DNA of 64,000 nt from Frateuria hangzhouensis (GCF_026410505.1 NZ_JAPMIU010000017.1:1-64000), one strand, 5' to 3'; counted from the first letter of the stretch, positions 8,343 through 17,976 are shown. Notes: generated from the letters alone by a model not told the origin. Made by a program: numbers and translations.

Positions 8343-9761
8343 ATGAACCCATTCCGACAAGGTCTGCTCGCACGCGCGGCACTACGCAGCGCGGCCTGGT
8401 CGGAACGCTGGTTCCCCGAGGCCTGGGTATTCGCCGCGCTCGGCGTGGCGCTGGTGGCGGCGATCGCGCTGGGTTTCGGCGCCACGCCGGCGAGCACCGT
8501 GCAGGCCTTCGGCGACGGTTTCTGGAGCCTGATCCCGTTCACCATGCAGATGGCCTTCGTAGTGATCGGCGGCTATGTGGTGGCCAGCGCGCCGGCGGTG
8601 GCGCGGCTGATCGATGCGCTGGCAAGGGTGCCGCGCAGCGGGCGTGGCGCGGTGTGCTACGTGGCGCTGGTCAGCATGCTGGCGTCGCTGCTGTCCTGGG
8701 GCTTCTCGCTGGTGTTCGGCGGCTTGCTGGTGCGCGCGCTGGCGCGCCGCGAAGATCTGCGCATGGACTACCGCGCGGCCGGTGCCGCCGCCTATCTGGG
8801 CCTGGGTGCGGTATGGGCGATGGGACTGTCGTCCTCGGCGGCGCAGTTGCAGGCCAACCCGGCCAGCATGCCGCCAGGCCTGCTGGCGATCACCGGCGTG
8901 CTGCCCTTCACGCAGACCATCCTGCTGTGGCAGTCGCTGCTGTTCACCGCAGTGCTGATCGGCGTGTCGCTGCTGGTGTGCTGGTTCACCACCCCCACCG
9001 GGCCGGCCGCGCGTACCGCCCGCGAGTGCGGCGTGGCCGATACCGAAGTGGTGCCGGCCCTGCCGCCGCGCACGCGGCCGGGCGAATGGCTCGAGTACAG
9101 CCCGTTGCTGTCATTGCTGGTCGGCGCGCTGGGACTGGGCTGGCTGGCCAAGCGGTTCATCGAGATGCCGGCGGCGGCGGCGATCGCCGACCTCAATACG
9201 TACAACCTGCTGTTCCTCACCGTGGGCCTGCTGCTGCACTGGCGCCCGCGCAGTTTCCTCGACGCGGTGGCGCGCGCCGTACCCGGCACCGCTGGCGTGC
9301 TGATCCAGTTTCCGCTCTACGGCGGCATTGCTGCCCTGCTCACCCACGCGCCGGGGGCGGACGGTGCCACGCTGGCGCATCGCCTCGCCGGCGTGTTCGT
9401 GCGCGTGGCCACCACCGACAGCTTCCCGCTGGTGATGGGCGGCTACTCGGCCGTGCTGGGCTTCTTCGTGCCCTCCGGCGGCGGCAAGTGGCTGGTCGAG
9501 GCGCCCTACGTGATGCAGGCGGCCAACGACCTGCACGTGCACCTGGGCTGGGCGGTGCAGATCTACAACGCGGCCGAGGCACTGCCCAACCTGATCAACC
9601 CGTTCTGGATGCTGCCGCTGCTGGGCGTGCTGGGCCTGAAGGCCCGCGACATGGTCGGCTTCACCTTCATCCAGTTGCTGGTGCACGTGCCGCTGGTGCT
9701 GGGCCTGCTGTGGGCGCTGGGGCTGACATTGGAATACGTGCCACCACTGATGCCCGGTTGA
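8343..9761 (+). CDS. atoE: Short-chain fatty acid transporter family (AtoE-like)
   Basis: Polytopic inner-membrane carrier of 472 aa, with about ten to twelve hydrophobic segments. The family hallmarks seen are the N-terminal RWFPEAWVFA, the loop SLIPFTMQMAFVVIGGYVVA, and the late conserved segment FVPSGGGKWLVEAPYV followed by NLINPFWMLPLLG. It probably takes up short-chain fatty acids such as butyrate with a cation. The adjoining acetoacetate-metabolism genes of the E. coli ato operon are not present here. GGAGGCGCGGC precedes the ATG. A REPIN-like repeat starts 10 bp after the stop. Confidence 0.85.
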   Translation: MNPFRQGLLARAALRSAAWSERWFPEAWVFAALGVALVAAIALGFGATPASTVQAFGDGFWSLIPFTMQMAFVVIGGYVVASAPAVARLIDALARVPRSGRGAVCYVALVSMLASLLSWGFSLVFGGLLVRALARREDLRMDYRAAGAAAYLGLGAVWAMGLSSSAAQLQANPASMPPGLLAITGVLPFTQTILLWQSLLFTAVLIGVSLLVCWFTTPTGPAARTARECGVADTEVVPALPPRTRPGEWLEYSPLLSLLVGALGLGWLAKRFIEMPAAAAIADLNTYNLLFLTVGLLLHWRPRSFLDAVARAVPGTAGVLIQFPLYGGIAALLTHAPGADGATLAHRLAGVFVRVATTDSFPLVMGGYSAVLGFFVPSGGGKWLVEAPYVMQAANDLHVHLGWAVQIYNAAEALPNLINPFWMLPLLGVLGLKARDMVGFTFIQLLVHVPLVLGLLWALGLTLEYVPPLMPG

Positions 9762-9770
9762 ATACGAAAA

Positions 9771-9846
9771 GCACGCAGGGTGGCCTTCAACCCACCATCC
9801 CACGTTGCGCAAGGGAGGGTGGTGGGCTGAAGCCACCCTGCGTCGG
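9771..9846. repeat. REPIN-like inverted pair, copy 1 (family A)
   Basis: Two inverted arms: GCAGGGTGGCCTTCAACCCACC (arm at 9775-9796) and GGTGGGCTGAAGCCACCCTGC (arm at 9820-9841), with 23 bp between them. The core GTGGGCTGAAGCCCACC recurs at 17254, 53640 and 57290. It lies between the convergent AtoE and permease genes. Confidence 0.75.
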
Positions 9847-9851
9847 CTCGC

Positions 9852-11168
9852 TCAGGACTCGCGCAAGGCGGTGGTCACCGGCAGCCGCGCGGCGCGCACG
9901 GCGGGGAACAGGCCGCCGATGAAGCCGATCGCGAGCGCCCATTTCAGCCCGGTCCACAGCAGCGCCGGGGTCACGGCCAGCTCGAAGTTGAGCGAGCCGA
10001 CCGTGCCCTGGGTCAGCGTCGAGGCGCTGTAGCCGTTGAACAGCGCCCAGGCGATCAACCCACCGAGCAACCCGCCCAACGCCGCCAGCAACATGGTTTC
10101 CAGCATCACCGCCACCACCACCGGCGGTCCGCGGAAGCCGATCGCGCGCAGCGTGGCGATCTCGCGCGCACGCGTGGCGACGGCGGCGAACATGGTGTTG
10201 AGCGCGCCGAACACCGCACCGATGCCCATGATGCCGCCGACGATCATGCCGATGATGCTGATCACCTTGGTGAAGCTCTCCGACTGCTTGCTGAAGTAGT
10301 GCAGCGTGGTGTCGACGTCCACCTGCAGGCGCGGGTCGCCGGACAGGGCGACCTTGAAGGCGTCGAACGCACTGGCGTCCGTCAGACGCACGAACACCGA
10401 GGTGCGCGAGCTGCCGCGACGGTAAGCCGAACCGATGATGTCGGCGTCGCCCCACAGTTCCGAGCCCAGCGCATTGCCGGAATCGAAGATGCCGACCACG
10501 GTCCAGGTCTGGCTGCCCAGCTTGATCTCATGGCCTGGTTGCAGACCCGCGAACTGGCGTTGCGCGCCCTTGCCCGCCACCAGTTCGCGCAGGCCCGGCT
10601 TGAACTTGCGGCCGGCGACGATTTTCACCTCCGGCCGCAACGTCCAGGCCTGCTCGCCCACGCCGCGCACCTGTACGCTGCCCTCGTCGCCGCTGCCGTC
10701 CTTGAGCGGCAGGTTGGCCGCCACCACCAGTTCCGGCGAGGCGATCGGCTTGCCCGCCGCATCGCGGGCGATGCCCGGCGCCTCGGCGATCGCCGTGACG
10801 CTGGCATGGTCGAGCACCGAAGAGACCTCCGACGCCGAGCCGCCGCGCATCACGATCGCGGTATCGGCGCTGCCGCTCTTGCTCAGCGTCTCCTGATAGC
10901 CCACGCCCATCGCCAGCAACGACACCAGCACGGCCACCACGCCGGCGATGCCGACCACCACCACCGACGAGGAACCGATGCGCTGGGGCAAGGTACTGAT
11001 GCCCACGCCGGTGGCCGAGCCCGCCTGCCGGCCGACCCGGGTCAATTGCATCCAGAGGAAAAACAACACCGCCACCGCCAGCAACACGGTCCAGGGCAGC
11101 ACGGCCCAGGCGGCGATGCTGAGCAACACGACGATGGCCAGACCCAGACCACGCAGGAACGATTTCAT
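9852..11168 (-). CDS. ABC transporter permease, FtsX/MacB type (second permease)
   Basis: Inner-membrane component of an efflux-type ABC system, 438 aa. Two hydrophobic stretches at the N-terminus (about 5-45) and one around 75-95 come before a periplasmic MacB-PCD-like domain. A FtsX domain with three helices follows in the C-terminal 130 residues (SIIGMIVGGIMGIGAVFGALNT region, then LLAALGGLLGGLIAWALF and the last helix). The segment AVATRAREIATLRAIGF is the FtsX coupling signature. The start at 11168 has GGAGGGAATCC upstream. The preceding permease gene ends 13 bp before it. The two permeases probably form a heterodimer with the ATPase at 12359. Confidence 0.88.
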   Translation of the reverse strand: MKSFLRGLGLAIVVLLSIAAWAVLPWTVLLAVAVLFFLWMQLTRVGRQAGSATGVGISTLPQRIGSSSVVVVGIAGVVAVLVSLLAMGVGYQETLSKSGSADTAIVMRGGSASEVSSVLDHASVTAIAEAPGIARDAAGKPIASPELVVAANLPLKDGSGDEGSVQVRGVGEQAWTLRPEVKIVAGRKFKPGLRELVAGKGAQRQFAGLQPGHEIKLGSQTWTVVGIFDSGNALGSELWGDADIIGSAYRRGSSRTSVFVRLTDASAFDAFKVALSGDPRLQVDVDTTLHYFSKQSESFTKVISIIGMIVGGIMGIGAVFGALNTMFAAVATRAREIATLRAIGFRGPPVVVAVMLETMLLAALGGLLGGLIAWALFNGYSASTLTQGTVGSLNFELAVTPALLWTGLKWALAIGFIGGLFPAVRAARLPVTTALRES

Positions 11169-11181
11169 GGGGATTCCCTCC

Positions 11182-12348
11182 TCAGCGCCCGGCCAGCGCA
11201 TCGACGATGTTCAGGCGCATGGCACGCCACGCGGGCAATACGCCGACCAGCAGGCCGATCGCGATCATCAGACCTACGCCCAGCGCCCAGCTTGCCGCAC
11301 CGACCGGCGGCATGTTCAGCATGCCGCCGCTGCCGGCGCTCATGATCGGCCCGAGCAGCGCAGCCAGCCCCAGGCCGATCACGCCGCCGAGCAATACCAG
11401 CAACACCGATTCGGCCAGCACCAGCGCGAGCACGGCGCGGCTGGAAAAGCCGATCGTCTTGAGCACCGCCAGCTCCGAGGTACGCTCGCGCACTGCCTGC
11501 GCCATGGTGTTGCCGGTCAGCAGCAGCAAGGTGAAGAACACCGCGCCCATGATCGACACGACGATGAAGCCGATGTCGCCCATCTGCTTGACCCACGAAG
11601 CCATCGCGGCCTGCTCGGTCATGGTTTTGGTCTCGTGGTCGGAATTGGCCGAGAGCGCATCGATTGCCCTGGCCACCCGGTCGGACTGCCCGGCGTCGGC
11701 CACGCTGGTGACATACCAGCCGACCCGGCCGCGGTTGTAGGGGTTGGACTCGTCGAAGTACTTCCAGTGCATCAGCACGGCGCCCTGCAGGAACTGCTTG
11801 TCGTCCGGCCTGGTCGCCCGGATGATGCCGACGATGTCGAAGCTCCAGTTCTTGGAGCCGTCGCGGTTGGGATAGATGTTGGACTGCAACGGCAGCTTGT
11901 CGCCGACCTTCCAGTGGTACTTCGCCGCCAGCACGTCGCCCACCAGCACACCGGTGCGGGTCCGGTCGAAGGCCTTGCGCTCGGCCGGCGTGACATCGAC
12001 TTCCGGATAGATGTCGATGTAATTCGGGCTCACCGCGAAGGAGAACACCTGGTTATGCGGATCCTGGTAGGCACCGCCGAACCAGTTGGCATAGGCCACG
12101 TCTTCGGCCCCCGGCACCTGCGCAATGCGCGCCTGCAGCGACTGCGGCAGGGTTTCAATGAAGGACAGCTTCGAGCCGGTCTGCAGCCGCTTGGCGCCCG
12201 CTGCGCTCTTGCCCACGTTGGCGAAGCTGGTGCGCACGCCGTCGAGCATGCCGAACAGCAGGAACGCGGTGAGGATCGAAACCAGCGTGAGGAAGGTCCG
12301 CGTCTTGCGCCGGAACAGCGCGGCCCAGATCAGATGCAGGTATTTCAT
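11182..12348 (-). CDS. ABC transporter permease, FtsX/MacB type (first permease)
   Basis: 388 aa. An N-terminal membrane segment ([19 protein letters not shown]) is followed by a periplasmic domain of about 230 residues and the FtsX module of three helices. The coupling segment is [18 protein letters not shown]. The start has an excellent ribosome site (GAGGAGGTTCGC). It lies 10 bp after the ATPase gene and 13 bp before the second permease. Membrane topology and context put it in the MacB/LolCE superfamily, but with the ATPase as a separate polypeptide, unlike MacB itself. Confidence 0.9.
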   Translation of the reverse strand: MKYLHLIWAALFRRKTRTFLTLVSILTAFLLFGMLDGVRTSFANVGKSAAGAKRLQTGSKLSFIETLPQSLQARIAQVPGAEDVAYANWFGGAYQDPHNQVFSFAVSPNYIDIYPEVDVTPAERKAFDRTRTGVLVGDVLAAKYHWKVGDKLPLQSNIYPNRDGSKNWSFDIVGIIRATRPDDKQFLQGAVLMHWKYFDESNPYNRGRVGWYVTSVADAGQSDRVARAIDALSANSDHETKTMTEQAAMASWVKQMGDIGFIVVSIMGAVFFTLLLLTGNTMAQAVRERTSELAVLKTIGFSSRAVLALVLAESVLLVLLGGVIGLGLAALLGPIMSAGSGGMLNMPPVGAASWALGVGLMIAIGLLVGVLPAWRAMRLNIVDALAGR

Positions 12349-12358
12349 GCGAACCTCC

Positions 12359-13045
12359 TCAGGCGACCGCCTGCTCGACCAGCGTGCCCTTGTCCAGGTG
12401 CAGGGTGTGGTTGGCGTATTCGGCGGCCTTGGGATCGTGGGTGACCATCACGATGGTCTTGCCGTGTTCGCGGTTGAGCGTGCGCAGCAGGGCCAGCACG
12501 TCTTCGGCGGACTGGCGGTCGAGGTCGCCGGTCGGTTCGTCGCAGACCAGCAGCGTCGGGTCGGAGACGATCGCGCGGGCGATCGCCACGCGCTGCTGCT
12601 GGCCGCCGGACAGCTCGCTGGGCTTGTGCGAGGCTCGATCGGCCAGCCCCACCAGTTGCAACGCGATCGACGCGCGCTGGCGGCGCTCGCTGGAAGACAG
12701 CTTGGTCAGCAGCAGCGGCAGCTCGACGTTGCGCTGCGCCGAGAGCATCGGCATCAGGTTGTAGAACTGAAACACGAAGCCGACGTTGGCCGCCCGCCAC
12801 TTGGCCAGGGCGCCGGCGCCGAGCTGGTCGATGCGCTGGCCGCCCACGCCGATGCTGCCGGCGGTGGCCGTGTCCAGCCCGCCGATCAGGTTGAGCAGCG
12901 TGGTCTTGCCCGAGCCGGAGGGGCCCATCAGCGCGAGGAAATCGCCCTCGGCGATGTCCAGGTTGATGTGATGCAGCACCTCGACCTTCTGCTTGCCACG
13001 CGTATAGACCTTGGCCAGGTCGCGGATTTCGATCAGGTTGCCCAT
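12359..13045 (-). CDS. ABC transporter ATP-binding protein (MacB/LolD type)
   Basis: Cytoplasmic ATPase of 228 aa that drives the two adjacent FtsX-type permeases. Seen in order: Walker [10 protein letters not shown] (about 41-49), Q-loop [13 protein letters not shown] signature [15 protein letters not shown], Walker [13 protein letters not shown], and H-loop [10 protein letters not shown]. The [16 protein letters not shown] stretch is typical of the MacB/LolD/FtsE branch. GGGAGAAAGCC precedes the ATG. It is the second gene of a leftward adaptor-ATPase-permease-permease operon. Confidence 0.93.
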   Translation of the reverse strand: MGNLIEIRDLAKVYTRGKQKVEVLHHINLDIAEGDFLALMGPSGSGKTTLLNLIGGLDTATAGSIGVGGQRIDQLGAGALAKWRAANVGFVFQFYNLMPMLSAQRNVELPLLLTKLSSSERRQRASIALQLVGLADRASHKPSELSGGQQQRVAIARAIVSDPTLLVCDEPTGDLDRQSAEDVLALLRTLNREHGKTIVMVTHDPKAAEYANHTLHLDKGTLVEQAVA

Positions 13046-13124
13046 GGCTTTCTCCCGTCAGCCTTGCTTGTTCGACCGCGGCAGCCCGCTCCCGCGCGGG
13101 CTGCCGCACTTGGCGTTACGACGC

Positions 13125-14375
13125 TCAGGACTGCTTGTTATCGACATTGACCGCGGCGCCATCGCGCAGCGCCGCCGGGGGCGAAACCACCACCGTGTCG
13201 CCGGCCTGCACGCCCTCGGGAATCAACCGCTGCCCGCCCATCGGGCGCGGCTGCACGCGGCGCTGCTGCACACGGTCGCCCTGCACCACGAATACCACCT
13301 CGTTGCCGTCGCGCGTGGCGATCGCCGCGGCCGGCACCAGCACGCCGGGCGGCGCCTGCGCCGTGGCCTTGGGCCTCGCCTCTAGGAACGACACGCGCAC
13401 GCCCATGTCCGGCACGATGCGCGCGTCCTTGCGTTCCAGCGCCACGCGCACCTTCACCGTGGCCTTGCCGCGGTCGGCGGCCGGCACGATGGCGATCACG
13501 TGGGCGGGGATGGTCCAGTCCGGATAGGCATCGAGCACCGCCTGGGCCGGCATGTGCGGCTTGACGCGACCGATGTAGGCCTCGTTGACGTCCACGTCCA
13601 CTTCCAGCGAATCCATGTCGACGATCGTGCCCACGCCGGTGCGGGTGAAGCCGCCGCCAGCGGCCATCGGCGAGATGATCTCGCCGACCTGCGCGGTCTT
13701 GTCGGTGACCACCCCGTCGAACGGTGCGCGCACCACGGTGTAGTCGAAGCTGACCTTCGCCTCGGCCGCCTGCGCCCGCGCGGAGGCGGCCTGCTTGCGG
13801 CTGGTTTCGAGCTGGGCGGCGGCAACCGCGGCCGAGGTGCCCGCCTGTTCGGCCGCCTGCTTCGCCACCAGGCCGCGTGCGGCCAGCGTACGCATCCGCT
13901 GGGCATCCTTGCGGGACTGGTCGAGCTGGACCCGGGCCTGGGCGACCTGCGCCTGCGCGGCGGCGGCGGCGGCCTGGGCGGCCTCCAGGCTGGCGCGATA
14001 GGCGTTGTCCTCCAGCTTGGCGAGCACCTGGCCCTTGCGGACGTGGTCGCCTTCCTCGATCAGCACCTCGCTCAGGGTACCTACGATCTGCGCCGACACG
14101 GTTGCCTGCCGGCGCGCGGTGACGTAGCCGGTGGCCTGCAGCACTGCGCCCGCGCCGGCGCCCTTGCCGGGCGACGCCGCCGTGGCCGTCTGCACCGCAA
14201 CCGGCCGCTGCGCGAACATCCACCAGCCGCCGATCCCCAGCGCCAGCAACACCAGCACCACGGCGCCGACGATCCACGGCCAGCGCAGCGGCGCGGCATG
14301 CACCGCCTCGCGCTGGCCGTGCCCGATCTTCAACTGCCTGAGCAGATCCCCGTTGTCCACGCCCCGCTCCATCAT
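13125..14375 (-). CDS. Efflux periplasmic adaptor (HlyD/MacA family)
   Basis: Membrane-fusion protein that bridges the ABC permeases and an outer-membrane channel, about 416 aa. One N-terminal membrane anchor (WIVGAVVLVLLALGIGGWW), a lipoyl/barrel-sandwich half (VSAQIVGTLSEVLIEEGDHV), an Ala/Gln-rich coiled-coil hairpin (about 110-200), the second lipoyl half (VVRAPFDGVVTDKTAQVGE) and a beta-barrel are visible. No outer-membrane factor gene is nearby, so a shared TolC is probable. The start is uncertain: two tandem ATGs at 14375 and 14372, or a GTG at 14360 that has GGAG at better spacing. Antimicrobial, lipid or lipoprotein export are all possible. Confidence 0.87.
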   Translation of the reverse strand: MMERGVDNGDLLRQLKIGHGQREAVHAAPLRWPWIVGAVVLVLLALGIGGWWMFAQRPVAVQTATAASPGKGAGAGAVLQATGYVTARRQATVSAQIVGTLSEVLIEEGDHVRKGQVLAKLEDNAYRASLEAAQAAAAAAQAQVAQARVQLDQSRKDAQRMRTLAARGLVAKQAAEQAGTSAAVAAAQLETSRKQAASARAQAAEAKVSFDYTVVRAPFDGVVTDKTAQVGEIISPMAAGGGFTRTGVGTIVDMDSLEVDVDVNEAYIGRVKPHMPAQAVLDAYPDWTIPAHVIAIVPAADRGKATVKVRVALERKDARIVPDMGVRVSFLEARPKATAQAPPGVLVPAAAIATRDGNEVVFVVQGDRVQQRRVQPRPMGGQRLIPEGVQAGDTVVVSPPAALRDGAAVNVDNKQS

Positions 14376-14531
14376 CCCTTCGCAGATGCAGACTATGCGG
14401 CAAGCACGGCCCGGCGTGGCAGCCCAGGCCATCAATCATCGGCGATGACAGCTGTCACCTTCCCTTGCGTGCCCGATTTGCGTAGCGTCGCCGTTCTGGC
14501 GGCGCGGGCCGCCCGTCCCCCGAGGCCACCG

Positions 14532-15218
14532 ATGTCCTACGCCATTGCTGCTCCCGCCGTACCGAGCCTGCCGATACTCGGCAGCGACGCCCGTTTCCCG
14601 GTTCGCCGCATCTTCTGCATCGGCCGCAACTTCGCCGACCACGCGCGCGAGATGGGCGCGACGGTGGATCCCGGGCAGCCGATGTTCTTCTGCAAGCCGG
14701 CCGACGCGGTGGTGACCGACGGCGCCGACGTGCCCTACCCCGGCGCCACCGCCGAACTGCATCACGAAGTGGAAATGGTGGTGGCGCTGGCCGGCGGCGG
14801 GCGCGACATCGCCCCGGAACTGGCCGGAGCGCTGATCTTCGGCTACGGCGTCGGGCTGGACCTCACCCGCCGCGACCTGCAGGCCCAGGCCAAGGCCAAG
14901 GGCCACCCCTGGGACGTGGCCAAGGCATTCGATCATTCCGCGCCGGTCTCGGCACTGCGTCCGGTCGAACAGGGCCGCCCCGGCCCGCAGACGCAACTCA
15001 CCCTGCTGGTGAACGACGTGCTGCGGCAGCAGGCCACGCTGGAGGCGATGGTGCACGACGTGCCGGCGATCATCGCGGCGTTGTCCAAACTGTTCGAGCT
15101 CAAGCCTGGCGACCTGCTGTTCACCGGCACGCCGGCCGGCGTCGCGGCCCTGCAGCGCGGCGACCGCTTTCGCGCCGAACTCGAAGGCGTGGCCGTGCTG
15201 GAGGGAAGAATTGCCTGA
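14532..15218 (+). CDS. Fumarylacetoacetate hydrolase (FAH) family protein
   Basis: 228 aa, a single FAH catalytic domain of the YcgM/FAHD1 type, which cleave or decarboxylate acylpyruvates and oxaloacetate using a divalent metal. The N-terminal family signature IFCIGRNFADHAREMG and FFCKPADAVV are present. The metal ligands appear in ELHHEVEMVVAL (Glu pair) and in GYGVGLDLTRRDLQ (Asp). The C-terminus has the conserved LKPGDLLFTGTPAGV. The ATG was chosen because GAGGCCACCG precedes it. An earlier in-frame region overlaps the divergent adaptor gene and is not protein-like. The substrate is unproven. Confidence 0.9.
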   Translation: MSYAIAAPAVPSLPILGSDARFPVRRIFCIGRNFADHAREMGATVDPGQPMFFCKPADAVVTDGADVPYPGATAELHHEVEMVVALAGGGRDIAPELAGALIFGYGVGLDLTRRDLQAQAKAKGHPWDVAKAFDHSAPVSALRPVEQGRPGPQTQLTLLVNDVLRQQATLEAMVHDVPAIIAALSKLFELKPGDLLFTGTPAGVAALQRGDRFRAELEGVAVLEGRIA

Positions 15219-15269
15219 TCTGCACGCGTCCGGGAGTAAAGTCCACCCACCGCAACCGGGGACACAAGC

Positions 15270-15680
15270 ATGAACATGTTGGAGGAATTCAAGAAATTCG
15301 CCATGCGCGGCAACGTCGTCGATCTTGCCGTGGGCGTGGTCATCGGCGGGGCGTTCGGCAAGATCGTCACCTCGCTGGTCAACGACGTGATCATGCCGCC
15401 GATCGGGTTGATCACTGGCGGCGTCGACTTCTCGCGGCTCAAGTGGGTACTCAAGCCGGGCGATCCGGCAACCAAAACGGCCGAAGTGGCGATCAACTAC
15501 GGCGCCTTCATCAATACCCTCATCACCTTCCTGATCATCGCCTTCGCGGTGTTCCTGCTGGTCAAGGGAATCAACCGGCTGAGCCGCAAGCAGGAAGAAG
15601 CCGCACCGGCAGCCCCGCCCGCGGACGTGGTGCTGCTTACCGAGATCCGCGACCTGCTCAAGGCCGGCAACAGGGAATAA
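15270..15680 (+). CDS. mscL: Large-conductance mechanosensitive channel
   Basis: Emergency pressure-release channel in the inner membrane, forming a homopentamer. 136 aa, the same as E. coli MscL. The amphipathic N-helix ([24 protein letters not shown], seen here as [20 protein letters not shown]), first pore helix [20 protein letters not shown], periplasmic loop with DFSRLKWVL, second helix [19 protein letters not shown], and a C-terminal charged bundle with LLTEIRDLL are all in place. CGGGGACACAAGC gives the ribosome site. Stand-alone gene. Confidence 0.97.
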   Translation: MNMLEEFKKFAMRGNVVDLAVGVVIGGAFGKIVTSLVNDVIMPPIGLITGGVDFSRLKWVLKPGDPATKTAEVAINYGAFINTLITFLIIAFAVFLLVKGINRLSRKQEEAAPAAPPADVVLLTEIRDLLKAGNRE

Positions 15681-15686
15681 CCGGCA

Positions 15687-15730
15687 GCGAACAGGGAAAC
15701 ACGGGCGCGATCCCGCGTTCCCTGTTCCGC
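15687..15730 (+). other. Hairpin downstream of mscL
   Basis: GCGAACAGGGAA at 15687-15698 pairs with TTCCCTGTTCCGC at 15718-15730 with one bulge, and the inner ACGGG/CCCG can extend it. There is no T-run, so it may stabilise the mRNA end or aid Rho-dependent termination. It is not a classical terminator. Confidence 0.45.
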
Positions 15731-15815
15731 GGCTTCCGGGTGCCATGACTTCTGGCCTACGCCGCCACCTGCCATGGCCCCAATAATCGGGCGTTCATCC
15801 CAAGCGGAGTTCCCG

Positions 15816-17252
15816 ATGCGCCGTCCTTCCCTCACCCTGCTCGCCGCTGGCCTGCTGCTGGCCAGCGGCGTTGCCTGCGCCGCCGAGACGACCATTCCCG
15901 CGGCGGCCGTAAAGACGGCCGCACAGTTGCGCGACAAGGCCATGCAGGACCAGACCGGCTACCGCATCGCCGAATCGCTGACCACCGAAGTCGGCCAGCG
16001 GCTGGCCGGCAGCCCGGCCGACCAGCGCGGCGTGGACTGGGCCATCGCCAAGTTCAAGGCGCTGGGCTTCGACAAGGTCTACACCGAGCCGGTGACCTAC
16101 CCCAAATGGGTGCGGCGCAGCGAAAGCGGCGCCATCGTCGCGCCGTTCCCGCAGACGCTGGTGCTGACCGCGCTGGGCTACTCGCCGGGCACGCCCGAAG
16201 GCGGCCTGACCGCACAGGTGATCCGTCTGCCGAGCCTGGATGCCCTGAAGAACGCCGACCCGGCCAGCGTGAAGGGCAAGATCGTCTACATCGGCTTCCG
16301 CATGCAGCGGCACAAGGACGGCCACGATTACGGCATGGGCTCGGCCATCCGCACGCAAGGCCCGGTGATCGCCCAGGCCAAGGGCGCGGCCGGCTTCCTG
16401 CTGCGTTCGGCCGGCACCGACCCGCAGAGTCGCACCCCGCATGCCGGCGTCACCGGCTTCCGCGACCCGGCCAAGTCCATTCCGGCCGCCGCGCTGTCGA
16501 ACCCGGACGCCGACCAGCTCGAACGCGCCCTCGGCTACGGCAAGCCGGTGACGGTCCGGCTCGACCTGGACTGCGGCATCGAGGGCGAATACACCGGTGC
16601 CAACGTGATCGGCGAAGTCACCGGCGCGAAGTACCCCGACCAGGTGGTCGCCATCGGCGGCCATCTGGATTCGTGGGACCTGGGCACCGGCGCGATCGAC
16701 GATGCGGCCGGCGTGGCGATCGCCATGGCCGCCGGCAAGCTCATCCAGGATCTGCCTGGACGCCCGGATCGCACCATCCGCGTGATCGCCTTCGCCAACG
16801 AGGAAATGGGCCTGTGGGGCGGTCGCGCCTATGCCGAGAAGCACGCGGATGAGGTGCGCAAGTTCCAGCTCGGCACCGAGTCCGACTTCGGCTCGGGCCG
16901 GATCTGGCGCATGAGCGCCAGCGTCAAGCCCGATGCGCGCGGCGCCATCGAGCAGATCGCCAAGGTGCTGGCGCCGATCGGCGTGGCGTATGACGCCAAG
17001 CGTCCCGGCGGCGGCGGCTCGGACCTGTCGCAGATGCACGGCAAGGGCATGGCCGCGCTGTCGCTGACCCAGGACGGCACCTACTACTTCGACTGGCACC
17101 ACACTGCCAACGACACCTTCGACAAGATCGACCCGAAGGATCTGGCGCAGAACGTGGCGGTGTACGCGGCGTTCTCGTACATGGCCGCGCAGGCCGACGG
17201 CGATTTCGGCTCCGCGCCGGGTGCGTTTGCCGACGACGGCGCCGGGGAATGA
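15816..17252 (+). CDS. Secreted M28-family zinc peptidase
   Basis: Extracytoplasmic aminopeptidase or carboxypeptidase-like enzyme of 478 aa. A signal peptide (MRRPSLTLLAAGLLLASGVACA, cleavage near Ala23) leads into a propeptide and a PA-domain insertion (about 100-240). The metallopeptidase follows. Zinc and catalytic residues appear in order: GGHLDSWD (His283, Asp285), GAIDDAAG (Asp295), FANEEMG (Glu329/Glu330), ESDFGS (Asp357) and DWHHTAND (His428 or His429). This is the complete M28 set. The start was placed at MRRPS because GCGGAGT precedes it and the upstream 14 codons would block the signal peptide. A REPIN-like repeat follows immediately. Confidence 0.9.
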   Translation: MRRPSLTLLAAGLLLASGVACAAETTIPAAAVKTAAQLRDKAMQDQTGYRIAESLTTEVGQRLAGSPADQRGVDWAIAKFKALGFDKVYTEPVTYPKWVRRSESGAIVAPFPQTLVLTALGYSPGTPEGGLTAQVIRLPSLDALKNADPASVKGKIVYIGFRMQRHKDGHDYGMGSAIRTQGPVIAQAKGAAGFLLRSAGTDPQSRTPHAGVTGFRDPAKSIPAAALSNPDADQLERALGYGKPVTVRLDLDCGIEGEYTGANVIGEVTGAKYPDQVVAIGGHLDSWDLGTGAIDDAAGVAIAMAAGKLIQDLPGRPDRTIRVIAFANEEMGLWGGRAYAEKHADEVRKFQLGTESDFGSGRIWRMSASVKPDARGAIEQIAKVLAPIGVAYDAKRPGGGGSDLSQMHGKGMAALSLTQDGTYYFDWHHTANDTFDKIDPKDLAQNVAVYAAFSYMAAQADGDFGSAPGAFADDGAGE

Positions 17253-17253
17253 T

Positions 17254-17345
17254 GCGTAGGGTAGGCTTCAGCCCACCTCCACATGCCGCCGGAAACTTGA
17301 TTTTCGCAATGGCATCGACGGTGGGCTGAAGCCCACCCTACGCGG
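17254..17345. repeat. REPIN-like inverted pair, copy 2 (family A)
   Basis: GCGTAGGGTAGGCTTCAGCC (arm 17254-17277) faces GGTGGGCTGAAGCCCACCC (arm 17320-17343) across a 42-bp spacer. It starts just after the peptidase stop codon and is the cleanest copy in the window. Confidence 0.8.
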
Positions 17346-17434
17346 TACCGGGCTCGACATGGCCGCCGGCGGCCTGCTGCATCGCCACCGGCAGCTCGCG
17401 CGGGCGAAGGGAACCTCCGGGCCATGTCCGCCCT

Positions 17435-17827
17435 TCACGGGCGCGTGTAGTACCCGCCCCCGGCGGCCAGCGCTCCGGGCACGCAGAAGGTCTTGGGCAT
17501 CACCGCGATCGCGACCGGCACGCCCACGGTTTTCTCCACCCCGCCCGCGGCGGCGCAATCGGCGCCTTCGGGCAATCGGTAGTGGATGATCCGCACGGTG
17601 TATTGCGGGCAGACGTCCGAACAGGGGAACTCGGCGACCACCGGCAGGCCGTGGTTGCGGCCAAGCTCGACGGTCTGCCCCATCATGGCGTGTTTGTCGA
17701 AGGGCCTGGCCGCGTAGGCTTTCAGCGCGGCATCGTCGAGCAGTCCCGGCTCGCCCGCGCGGGTCGTGCAACTGGCGCCGGCCAGGATGAACAAGGTCGC
17801 CAGCGCGACAGGAGGGATGCGAAGCAT
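17435..17827 (-). CDS. Small secreted or lipoprotein-like hypothetical protein
   Basis: 130 aa. The start MLRIPPVALATLFILAGASC gives a hydrophobic signal ending in a cysteine, so it may be a lipoprotein, though GASC is not an ideal lipobox. GGAGAACCGCC lies upstream. The mature part contains a CSDVCPQYTVRIIHY segment and two more cysteines (ADCAAAG, KTFCVPG), so two disulfides are possible in the periplasm. It ends GGGYYTRP. I do not recognise the family. It is divergent from the chemoreceptor gene, 149 bp away. Confidence 0.65.
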   Translation of the reverse strand: MLRIPPVALATLFILAGASCTTRAGEPGLLDDAALKAYAARPFDKHAMMGQTVELGRNHGLPVVAEFPCSDVCPQYTVRIIHYRLPEGADCAAAGGVEKTVGVPVAIAVMPKTFCVPGALAAGGGYYTRP

Positions 17828-17976
17828 GGCGGTTCTCCGTGAACTGCGTCGCACCGTAGCGCAACGCCGCCCGCCCTGCCTCAAGGTCGCCGCGGATGGG
17901 CCGCTAAGCCCATGACCGGACGCCACCGCGTTCCGCCCCCGGCGATGGGGATCGCCCGCCGCCAACGAGCACGACC

